Assembly: GCF_033118175.1 (NCBI RefSeq)
Contig: NC_083693.1
Span: 29,707,981 to 29,771,980, forward strand
Reading direction: 5' to 3'
Source: Dama dama
Lineage: Eukaryota; Chordata; Mammalia; Artiodactyla; Cervidae
DNA: 64,000 nt
Shown here: positions 36,700 through 47,000 of the stretch, piece by piece
Layout of the letters: the number at the start of each line of letters is the position of its first letter
Numbering within the stretch: position 1 is the first letter of the stretch
Notes under the pieces: generated by a model
Seen by the model: only the letters and a program-made list of their open reading frames with translations
Database searches by the model: none
Told to the model about the DNA's origin: nothing
Position numbers and translations under genes: made by a program

Positions 36700-37190
36700 C
36701 TTTGCCTGCCACGCTCCTTTCACCACCGTCTGCTTCCAGAGAGCCTCTCCTTCCGCCACAACAAGGACGCTTCCGGCTGGTGCGCTGCTGAGAGTGGTCC
36801 CCGGAAACATGTCCTGGCGCCCAGAGGCCTGACCACGAAAAGTCCGGCTTCCCGGCAAGCCTTGGAGGAAAGCTCTGTAGGATGGGTGGCTGGCTGGCGA
36901 GGTAAAGGCTGCTGCGGACACTGAGGTTGGGGAAGGCCGTCATCTCGGCTGGCGTTGGTTGCCCACTCAGGGCCTGGCCAGGACACGAACCCGGCTGTCT
37001 GCCCTTTGTCTAGAACGACTGCTTTCCGTAGAATCCCGGCCCCGCGCAAAGCCGAGCCCGTCGGAAAAGGATGGGATGGAGAAGCAGAAACCGCAAAAGC
37101 AGCCGCGCTCCCAGGTGAAGACCTCCCTTTATCGTGGTCTGCGTTAACACACGCGGTCATGCCTTTCGCTTGACACTGCAGAACGTTCCG
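36395..37190 (-). promoter_or_regulatory. CpG island, AP3S2 promoter and exon 1
   Basis: CpG is frequent across this block (for example gcgtgcgccgtacggcc and gaatcccggccccgcgc) while neighbouring DNA is CpG-poor. The AP3S2 start codon lies inside it at 36699, so transcription probably starts between about 36710 and 36950. No TATA box is evident, as is usual for housekeeping genes. Confidence 0.75.
36631..36699 (-). CDS. AP3S2: AP3S2 coding exon 1
   Basis: This exon holds 23 codons, MIQAILVFNNHGKPRL then VRFYQRF, ending in phase 0 before a GTGAGT donor. The start is chosen because it matches the invariant first strand of sigma-3. Confidence 0.98.
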
Positions 37191-37439
37191 AAAATTAGGG
37201 AACATCTTTACTTTTTAGTATTACAAACAGTGCCGTAGTGAATTATATATGTGCCTCCTCGTGCAAAAGGGCTGTCTCTCCATGGTAGATAGCGAATGGT
37301 GGAATTAAGGGATCTTTAATGCAATTCCTTTTAAAAGGTACCTGCGACCCCAAATTGGTAGGGTTTGTATTTTAATACCTTAGTGGGGGGTGAGTGGAGC
37401 ACGTCCTTATATTGCAGATAGAGCTGCAAATGGGAATTA
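37191..37439. other. Unassigned intergenic DNA
   Basis: No feature is recognised. Confidence 0.5.
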
Positions 37440-37814
37440 CCTGCCCAAAGGACAGTTGACGATATGTATAAAAAAGCCTTTAAAATATATTGAACATTAG
37501 ACCCAGCATTTGCAGCTTAGAATTTATAATACAACGACTGTGGATGTGTGAAAAGATTTAGCCTCAGGAACGTGCATCTCAGCAGTCTTATTTCTGGGGA
37601 AATGGGAAGCAACAACTCATTATTCAAATGAAAAATTGGTTAAATGCATTGATCCACGTGCATATGAGAAATATTAAAGTTATAAAAAATCATGTTGTGA
37701 AAGGTTTATGGTCTACGGAAATGTTCATGTTATAGCTGTAAGTGGAAAGATTACACGAAGTATATACAGGGACACCGTACTTTTTGTAAAAGACTGTAAG
37801 TATATACCCCAAAG

Positions 37815-38025
37815 GGCTTGCCTGGTGGCTCAATGGTTAAGAATCCACCTGCCAAGCAGGAGAGGCAGGTTTGATCCCTGGGTGGGGAAGATGCCCTGGG
37901 GGCTAAAAATGGCAATCCACTCCAATATTCTTGCCTGGGAAATTCCATGGACAAAGGAGCCTGGCGGACTACAATCCATGAGGTCGAAGAGAGTTGGACA
38001 TGACTTAGCAACTAAACAGCAGCAT
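37815..38025 (+). mobile_element. Bov-tA SINE
   Basis: The head ggcttgcctggtggctcaat and ggtttgatccctgggtgggg precede the Bov-A body ending gttggacatgacttagcaac. Confidence 0.92.
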
Positions 38026-38624
38026 CAGCATAGCTATTAACATATAAAATTTTTATGTTTGTAAATCAATTTTTTAATAGAAAAGTTTTTAAAATATGGA
38101 AAATGGTTATATTTAAAATATAACTGACCAACCCAAAAGACCTTCCCCCTCAGTAATAAATGGGCAAAGGGACTGAATAACAAACAAGGATATACATCTA
38201 GGAAACAAAGATGAAAAATACATTTAAGCTCACTATTAATGGGGGGAAAGGCTAATTAAAGTATTAACTTTAAAATTAAAGTATTATTTTCACCTTGTCA
38301 ATATCAATTGTTAAAATATTATCACATCCAAATCTGCCAAGAGTAGCATGAAAATAGTCCTTTTCTGCCTTGCTGGTGAGATAATTTAGTAAAGCAATCT
38401 GGCAATATGACAAGATCTTTACAAAGAATTCCTCGATTTCCAGTAATCTAACTCCTGGGAATCCATCCCTAAGGAAATAACCCCCAAAATATAGTCAGGG
38501 GGGAGGGGTAGGCAGGTGAGAGAACTATGTAGCTTAAAATAGTTTTTGACACAGCTCCAAATAGGGATCAGTTAATTACCCAAATTTTGGAAAATGACAG
38601 AACTATTAAGGCTGCTTCTGCTGT

Positions 38625-38727
38625 TTAGCTGCTTCAGTCCTGTCCAGGCTCCTCTGTCCCTAAGATTCTCCAGGCAAGAATACTGGAGTGGGTTGCCATG
38701 ACCTCCTCCAGGGGCTCTTCATTAAGG
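38625..38727 (-). mobile_element. Bov-A fragment
   Basis: It contains caggctcctctgtccctaag and caagaatactggagtgggtt without a tRNA head. Confidence 0.75.
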
Positions 38728-38879
38728 CAATCAATCTTAAAAACAATGGTATGAAGACTATGTAACAATATAGATATAGACAATGGTTATATAACATCAG
38801 TTGAAAAAGGATTACCAAATTTTATGTGTTGGTATAATAGTGCAGTAACCATGTACAGAGATTGTATATTCGAAGGTCA

Positions 38880-39325
38880 GGCCACTCCCCTATCTCCATG
38901 GCTTTGTAGGCCCTCCTCTCTTGCTGCAAAGTCCCTTTCCACCTGCCTGCCTAAATATCTTCCCATCTCCCCTGCTGCTGCTATAGACCAGATCACTCTA
39001 GGCTCTCACCCCCACCACGGCAGCAAACTCCTATCTGGGCTCATTCCCTTCAGTTCCTCTGCAGTCAAGCAATCTTTGAAATATACAAATCAGATTATAT
39101 TACTCTCCCTGGAATCACTGGCTTCCAAGATATTAAGGATAAAGTCCCAAAACATCAACACTTAACATGCTGAAGATGCCATGCCTGACCTTCAGCCTCT
39201 CCTCCAACGCATTTCCACTCCCATCACTCTCAGAGCTCCAGCCATGATGGCCTTTTCCTTCCAGGAGCCTGTCCCCAACCTGCTGAGACCCTGGAGCCTA
39301 GCTGTTGCCCCCGGCTTCCCCGATT
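38880..39325 (+). repeat. L2 LINE-like region
   Basis: The pyrimidine-rich order ccactcccctatctccatgg, cctgcctgcctaaatatctt, gccatgcctgaccttcagcc and tccactcccatcactctcag resembles L2 upstream of its 3' end. The match is diverged. Confidence 0.45.
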
Positions 39326-40099
39326 GACCCACTGTGCCTGCTTCTTTAGGATGGTGGCCCGCCCACAGAAGCTTGCCCTACCCTTTGGGCAGCAGGATGC
39401 CCTCCCTGGGTGCCTCTCCCCAAGTCAGTGTCCCCAGTCCTCCTCCTGTTCAAGCCCTCCCTGGCCACTGCATGCTTGAGGTCTCAGCATGCTCAATGGT
39501 GAGCCAGCCCCATTCAGGCACAGGACACTAGGGAAGCAGCTTCTACAGTAGCCGGAATGAGAGAACAAGCTGTGAACTGAGACAAGGGCAGCAAGAACAG
39601 AAGAGACCCAGGAGCGCTCCAGCCACCTGTAACTTCGGTCAGTCTAAATGAAGTGTTAATCCCAAGCCTCACAGCCATATTGTTGAGCCCAGGCTCAGAT
39701 ATACAGGAAGGCAAATGACAGGTTGAACCATGATAATACATGCTGGGACCTCAACCATGAAAACCATATGGAAAAAAAATGGAGATAATAATCACTTGTG
39801 CCTCTTGGGATGGTAAAACAAGTAAAACACTGCAAGTGCTTGGCACAAGTACTAGAACCAAGAGGCCCTCTGCAGTCAGTGACTATAATTATCATCATGG
39901 AAAGCATCTAGTGTTGTGTTTGACCCATTAGGGGACTGCGTTAGTTTACCGTCACCCCCTTTTCCCTGAGGCAAGCAGGATCTACATTCTAAGTCCCTAC
40001 CCATTCTTAGGATATGTAGATTTCAACACCTGATCTCTTCATCGATGTGGATGTGGGCACATTACCCCACAAGATAATCATGATCAAAAGCGTATGGCT
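39326..40099. other. Unassigned intergenic DNA with a MIR piece
   Basis: A short MIR-like segment in plus orientation sits at about 39775-39880 (tggagataataatcacttgt). Otherwise nothing is recognised. Confidence 0.45.
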
Positions 40100-40232
40100 T
40101 TTAGAACTTCTCTGATGGTCCAGTGGTTAAGACTCTGAGCTTCCAATGCAGAGGATGCTGGTTCGATCCCTGGTTGGGACACTAAGATCCCACATGCTAC
40201 GTGGTGTGGCCAAAAAAAAAAAAAAAAAAGAT
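40100..40232 (+). mobile_element. CHR-type tRNA-derived SINE
   Basis: It reads gaacttctctgatggtccag, gttcgatccctggttgggac and gtggtgtggcc followed by an 18-base A-run. Confidence 0.9.
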
Positions 40233-41075
40233 ATGGCTGTCTTATAGGGAGGTTGCTCAGTTTATACCTAATAATAAAACAGTCAGTGTAGAGGAATCCT
40301 TTCCTTAAATTTTACTCATTCATAAAAAATTCTCAAGGTACAAAACAAGAAAAAAAGGGGTTATCCAAAATGTGGCCTGTGGCCTGGTGGAGGGAGTCAG
40401 AGAGAAGGAGACCAGCTGGCCATACCTATGAACGAGCTCAGCCTCTGTAAAAAGATCATCCCCAGGAAAACAGCCAAGGGAGGTCGGGAGACAGGAACCC
40501 CCAAGGTAGCAGAGAACCAGAGGAAGAAAAAGAACTGGCAGTTCTGGGGGCCGAGAACGGCAGGAGGGAAGAGGAGGCTTGAGCAGGAGGGCAGAGGCCC
40601 CCAACACAGAGGACTGGGGAGGAGGGCAGCTGCAGGAGGAAAGCAGGAAATAGGACAGAAGGAGGAGGCCCCGCTAACTTCTCGGAGCCATTCTGCGTAC
40701 AGATGAGGGATTCCCCCCAGTTCTGCAGCAAGTCCAGGTCTTCTGATTGCCCCAGGGGGGGCTCGCCCTGTGCCTGCCTCCACAAACAAGGCTGCCACTC
40801 AGGGCAAGGGCCACCATGAAAATGTCTGGGGAAGGCTAGACTCACATCCAGGGAGGGACCCTACACGAGCCACAGCCTCGCGCCCCACGGTTAACATCGG
40901 GGCCTGAGATTTGATTTTAGCAGAGCTTGTTCGAAGAGTATATTTCACGGCGGCTGTAGGGAAGAACCAGGTAAGGTTTGGTGGACCTGGTCCCCTGAGC
41001 TCCAGAGTGAAAGTTGATGGAAGAAATGCTCAATGGTGCCAGTGGGTCCTGGAGGTACCCCATCTCTCCTTGACC
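40233..41075 (-). other. Presumed ARPIN 3' UTR and downstream flank
   Basis: The sequence lies directly after the ARPIN stop codon, so its right part is 3' UTR by position. I could not identify a convincing minus-strand polyadenylation signal, so the transcript end is unknown. Open frames of up to 133 codons on the minus strand show no known domain. Confidence 0.5.
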
Positions 41076-41084
41076 TCAGTCATC
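41076..41084 (-). CDS. ARPIN: ARPIN coding exon 6 (Asp-Asp-stop)
   Basis: After the acceptor ctctag come GAT GAC TGA, which complete the C-terminal EEWDD. Only nine coding bases lie here and the rest of the exon is 3' UTR. The exact fit to the human C-terminus and the phase-0 join to exon 5 support it. Confidence 0.92.
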   Translation of the reverse strand, partial: DD

Positions 41085-44000
41085 CTAGAGGTAAAGAGAG
41101 ATGAACAGTATATTTCATAAACGTCTTCTATTGTCATCAAACAAGTGTTCTATCGAGTGGTACTGGTCAAGCCCTCGGCTACCTGCCTTGGCCTCATCTC
41201 ATTAGCACTGGCCCAAGGAGCCAGCTTGGCAATTCCCATTATTTGATAGTCCAAGACTCACTTTATTAAGACAAAAGGGAATCCATTTTCTCTATCTGCC
41301 CCTGTTTTCTCTGGCTAATGTCTTCACTTCATCAGCTAGATAGCCCGTTTTTCTGAGACTTGATTTTAAATGTTCAATTTGGGAGTCTTTTGACACCAAT
41401 TCAAATCTTTGGGTGAAATACAGCTCAAAAAACCAAATCAACTGTGCATCGGTTGAGGATCAACTAGGGGGCTGACCTTTGAGCCAAAAAAGCTTTTAAG
41501 GTCCAAGTCAGCCATCTTCCAGCCACTCTGGGCAGGAAGCCCAGAACAGAGTTGGGGGGAAATGTTCATTCAGCGGCTCAACACGGCTAATGTATTCACT
41601 TGAAGTGGAAATGTTTGGAGCCTTCCTGGCATTAAGTCTCCTTGGTTCCCCTCTGCGCTCCCTTTTTCTGTCCCTTACTTTTATAAATCTGTGGGGCTCT
41701 CTTGTTGATTGGCACAGTTCAGGCCCACCAGGAAGAAAGGTCCCTTCATACCTTGAGGGGCTTTTCATCAGGCTCACACTCAGGAATTCCACCAAAGCTG
41801 GGAGTAAAGTTAAGTTGCTGTCTCTTTCTCCTACCACCCAGCCACAACCAGTCCATACAAAACTCCTGCCAAGAGATAAACCACACCAACGCCTGGTCCA
41901 CGGTCATCTCCCTGGACCTACCCACTCCTCATCCTCTGCGCCATCCCCCTGCTCTCGGGTCTCGCCTGCAGCCACTCCCGAAGACTTTTGGGCCATGATG
42001 TTGTCCGTCCAGGATGCTCCCGTCTTCCTGTCTCCAGCGAAATTACACTTGGTCACTGTTCCAGCCTCAAGTTTGGCTAATGAATCTGAAAGCAGAAATT
42101 CAGAATTCCCTCATACTCTCCTCCTTTCCCTCAGAATTCCCTCATTCTGTCTTGCCTCTCTCCATGTGGTGGAAACCTAGCGGGGCCCGGCCCTTCTGCT
42201 GGGGTCCTCTAGGCTTGAGGTTGCTCAGGGAGCCCGTGGAGGGGACCCCAGATAGGAGAGGTCACCCACAGGAACCAGAGGATTGAGCAGCACCCCAGGA
42301 TCCAGAACGTCCAGGCTGTTGTCCCCCAGGCCACTTGTCCAGGGAACTGAGGATCAATCTCAAGAAGTCATGTCTGCAGGGAGGCCGGACCTGACCTGCT
42401 CCATGAGCCCTAAGCAGGAGGGGTGGGGGACCCTCAGGCAGGAAGCCAGGAGCCCCCACAGGCCATACAGGGGCATCAGGCCACAGCGAGGGCTGCACTG
42501 CTCACCCAGGAAGGGGCTGTCGCCTCGAGTTTTCAGCCGTACCCCAGCCCCGAGTTCGAGCTCCATGGCCTCCATCTCTGACTCGGGCATCCAGAAGGCC
42601 ACTGTCTCAGCGGGGGTGAGGCTGTCTGTCAGCGCGAGCAGCTCCGGCTTATTCACCAGCCCCTTCAGCACCTCGAGCGTCAGTCTATCCGAGTCACCCT
42701 TGGCTTCCACCTCTGCAGTGTAAATGTGAAGTGTGCGATAAATGCTCTCTGCCAGCCGTCCCCCTGGGCTTCCACCAGCACGAGGTGGTCATTACCACTT
42801 AACAGCAAGCACTCTGGGAGGGCTCTTTAGAAGCCAGCTGAGGGCTGACTGTTGTACCTGCTCACAAACACCCGCACTCCCATCCTGCCCCTGCTCATTA
42901 AGGAGCGCATGCAGAGGATTATGGGTAAGGGCTCTGGAGCCAGGCTGCCTGGCGCACCTCTGCTTTACATGCTGTGTGACCAGAGGCAAGCTACTTAACC
43001 TCTCTGTGCCTGACAAATAGGGTGAAACATGGTACCTACCCAATGGGACTGACACGAGGTATAAAAGAAAGATCTAGTGTGTATAAAATGCTTAGCATGA
43101 GGCCCAGCACTGCAAACCCTCAGCAGGCGTCAGTGTTTTTACTGTCCCTATTTACAAATGAGAAAACTAGGGTTTAGACAGGTTAAGTAATTTGCCCAAG
43201 GTTACACAGCTAGTCGGCGGACGAGGCAGGATTCAAGCCCTTCACACAATTCTGCCATCCCAGGGACCAGGCAGAGGTCTCCCCTGGCTGGGATGGGGTC
43301 TGCTGGAACCAGCAGCAAACTTGGATGGTTCTCAGATTCTCTACTGGCCTGGGCAGAGCACAGGGGCTCAGCCAGGGTTCCAACAGCCTCTCACTGCCTA
43401 CCCTGGAAGTCCCAAATCTGCTGATCTCAGCTTGGGGGTGGGGAGAATGATCCCACCAGACTGCAGGAGACAGGAGACACTGGGAAGGCACCAGGCCCTC
43501 AGCACTGAGGTGGGGCACTGGGGACCCTCTGAGTGAACGGAGGGCAGGAAGAGTTCAGCCAGATGGCCCTCAGACCAGACGCCGACTTCAATCATGCTGA
43601 GAAGACACTTCTGGCACCTAAGAGACCTCTGGAGGCAAAGGAAGGCCACAGTGTAGGACCCCCAGGGGAGGAAGGGCAGGGGGTACCTACTGTAAGAGGA
43701 CATGAGGAAGCCCGTGTTCACCTTCCTGGTGGCGCTGAAGTTGGGCTCAATTTCGTTTCCCTTGGGGTCGAACTTACGGCGATGGATGCGACTTGGCCGG
43801 ATATACAGCACGTAGTAGCACTCCTGGGGCCAAGCAGAGAGAGTGAGGGGCTGTTCACTCCCTTCACCCCACAATGCACACACTCCCCACATGCTCCGGC
43901 TGCAACCCCCCAGCCTCACTCTCTACCCTAGAATCCCACCTTGACTCCAAAAGGTATTCAAGTTGGCCAAAGGGCCCCCACTCCCAATATTCATTCATTC

Positions 44001-47000
44001 ATTCATTCATATGTTTAGTAGAGCATGTGCCACACGTGATGAACCATGGCTACACGTCCATGAGAGGGCAGGTTCTGAGCCCAACCCCACAGCCTCCACA
44101 CGGTCAGAGCCAGAAAGAATAGAAAACCATAACCCATGGACCCCAAATACCACGAAGCAGGAGTAGTAGCAGCCAAGATGCCACGAAAAGGGCTCTGAAA
44201 TGGAGTTCTGAGTGAGGACTGCCACTGTTCCCCTTCCAACAAATGTGGGCTCTGCAGCAGCATGTGACGCTTAGCCTCAGTTTCCCCTGTTGCCTGGAGA
44301 CAACGTGAGGTCTACTTTCAGACATGTTGTAAAGATTCAAGATAGAACAGAGGAGCAAGCACAGTGTAAACATGAAGTGTGTGATACATGCTGTCTGCCA
44401 GCTGTCCTAATCAAAACAGGAGACAACAACATTGTAAGTCAAATATACATCAAGAAAATTTTAAATAAACACTATAATCCAAAACAAAAACTAGAGATTG
44501 AAGAAGAGGAACCCACCACCTGGGACAAACAGGGAGCAAGTTCTCATGGGGTGGAGAAACCTGCAACTGTGCGAGGAAGGGTGTAGGAAGGATTTTAAAG
44601 GCCTGGACAGGTACAGAAAACAAAAGTAAACATCCACGTGGACGTCTGAACAATGGAGGGGCCTTGGAAGCCTCATGGGAGTCTGAGCAGCAGAAGCACA
44701 TGGGGGATGATGTAAGATAGGCCTTGAGTTGGCATCTGGAATTTGGGTTTTACATGGCGGACCAGAGGGAATCCTGAAAGGTTTCTGAACAGCACCTAGA
44801 CTATGACAAATGTCTTTCAGGAGACCAGCAGGCTGCAGGGCAGGGATGGGCGCCAGGTGCAGCCAGAAGGCAGGAGAGGAGCTGCAAGGTTTAATCAGGA
44901 CAGGCTGAGTTCCTAAGGGCCCATGTGGGGACATGGAAGGCAGGGTGTGACATGGTCAAGGTAGGAAACCGGTAGGACCAAGCATTACTCACTTGGGGGA
45001 CCGGGGGAAGAGACTGGAGGCTTGCAGGCTGGTGGTCGCGGGCATACAGTGATTGTCATTAGGAACAAGGAATGAGGAGGCGGAAGGTTTGGAGAGGGAC
45101 TGGAGAACACCCTGCCTGCAGAGGACAGCTGGGGCAGTCCAGCCCCACATCAGCTCCTGCTGGGCTCTGCTGGGAAGGCTGGCTGGGGTTATAGACTGGG
45201 GTGCTCATTCTGCTGACCCACATGCTAAGGAAGGGAGGGTGAAGCAAAGCATCTCCTGGCCTGAAACTAATGCTGAGCTGGAAGCTGAGGGTTCACGAGG
45301 GGTGTGGGTGAGAAACTGGCTCCAGGTAGCTGCAGGCCTCTGGAACTTGCTGAGCTCAGGTCTAGAGATCAAGGAGATAAATCGGTCAATACATCTGGGT
45401 GGGGTTATTTGGAAGTGGGGAAGGATACAGATTCAGAACTTGTTGTTCAGTTGCTAAGTTGTGTCTGACTCTTTGTAACCCCATGGACTGCAGCACACCA
45501 GGCTTTCCTTCCTTCACCATCTCCCAGAGTTTGCTCAAACTCATGTCCATTGAGTTGGTGATACTATCTAACCATCTCACACTGTCACCCCCTTCTACTC
45601 CTGCCCTCAATATTTCCCAGCATCAGGGTCTTTTCCAGTGACTAGGGTCTTTTCCAGTGAGTTGGCCCTTTGCATCAGGTAGCCAAAGTTATGGAGCTTC
45701 AGCTTGAACATCAGTCCTTCCAGTGAACATTCAGGGTTGATTTCCTTTAGGACTGACTGGTTTGATCTCCTTGCAGTCCAAGGGACTCTCAAGAGTCTTC
45801 TTCAGCACCACAGTTTGAAAGCCTCAGTTCTTCAGCACTCAGCCTTCTTTAAGATCCAACTCCCACATCCATACACGACTACTGGAAAAACCATAGCTTT
45901 GACAATATGGACCTTTGTCAGCATAGTGATGTCTTTGCTTTTTAATGCGCTGTCTACGTTTCTCATAGCTTTTCTTCCAAAGAGCTTTTCAGAACTAGTG
46001 CTCAGGAAAGAAACCCTTGCTAGTAGGGAATGGTGAATGCCAGCCAGGTGTGTCCATGGATACCTGAGATGGGGGATGATAAAGGGCGTGACACCAGGAG
46101 GCTGAGAGGACAAGAAGAGAAGGGCATGGACGTGGGACTGAAGCCCCAGGTGGTATCAGCAAGGCAGACTTCACATTTGAGCTGGAAACAGAGGCCCAGA
46201 ATACAGCAACCCTCCTCCCACCTCACGGCTCCACACTCATGCACACGCGAATGTCCAGGTCCACACCGGTGACCTGCTTTATAAAAATCCAACATTCCAG
46301 AACACCCAGCCACACAGGGACACTAAAAGGTGAGCAAGGGAATTCCCTGGCGGCACAGTGGTTAGGACTCCGTGCTTCCACTGCAGGGAACCCGGGTTTG
46401 ATCCCTGGTCGGGGAACTAAGATCCCCGCAAAATAAGCTATACGTGGACCAAAAAAAAAAAAAAAAAAAGGATGTGAAAGCCCTGCTAAGATATTCACCA
46501 CTCTGCAAATGGAGTTGCTTCAGGGCTCCTTCAGAAAGCAAACTCCAACAGTACATTTAAAGTAATTCAACTCCAAACAACTCAAGGTACACATGATTTC
46601 CCAGCCACACAGCTGGTACCCCAAAGGAAAAGGTCACTGTTGACCTTGCACGTATATAGGCAGGTAACTTTGCTCTGACCTTGTTCATCAGGTCTGGAAG
46701 CAGTGGGAACCACCAGACCAGAGCAGAGGGGCCAGGCCCTCAGCCTAGAGCCACTCATGCTGCCTACCCAGAGAAGTTCCCCGCATTCTAGTTCTGTTCC
46801 ATCAGGAGACAGGACCTCTTCAGACGTCCTTCCAGCCCACTCAGAACCCACAGCTTGAGTCCTGAACCACTGACCTCACCCCGTCCTGCTCTCAGCCCTC
46901 CCAGTCCCACCCCAAACACACCCCTTGGTTTAGGGCCTGGTCTGTCTTCTCATCAAGAATCCAGTCCCCACCCTCCACCCCCAACCCTGGTCTGTCTGCC

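Larger units (their letters stand above)
37440..38860 (+). mobile_element. Old L1 (L1M) 3' fragments, split by a SINE and a Bov-A piece
   Basis: L1-like segments at about 37440-37812, 38030-38622 and 38728-38860 carry aactcctgggaatccatccc, caatctggcaatatgacaag and caatggttatataacatcag. The Bov-tA at 37815-38025 and the Bov-A piece at 38625-38727 break it. Confidence 0.55.

Noticed and set aside
36720..37205. 161-codon minus-strand frame upstream of AP3S2
   Set aside because: It lies in the CpG island, has no recognised domain and is not joined in frame to AP3S2 exon 1.
41590..42180. 196-codon plus-strand open frame
   Set aside because: It overlaps ARPIN exon 5 antisense and has no known domain or splice support.
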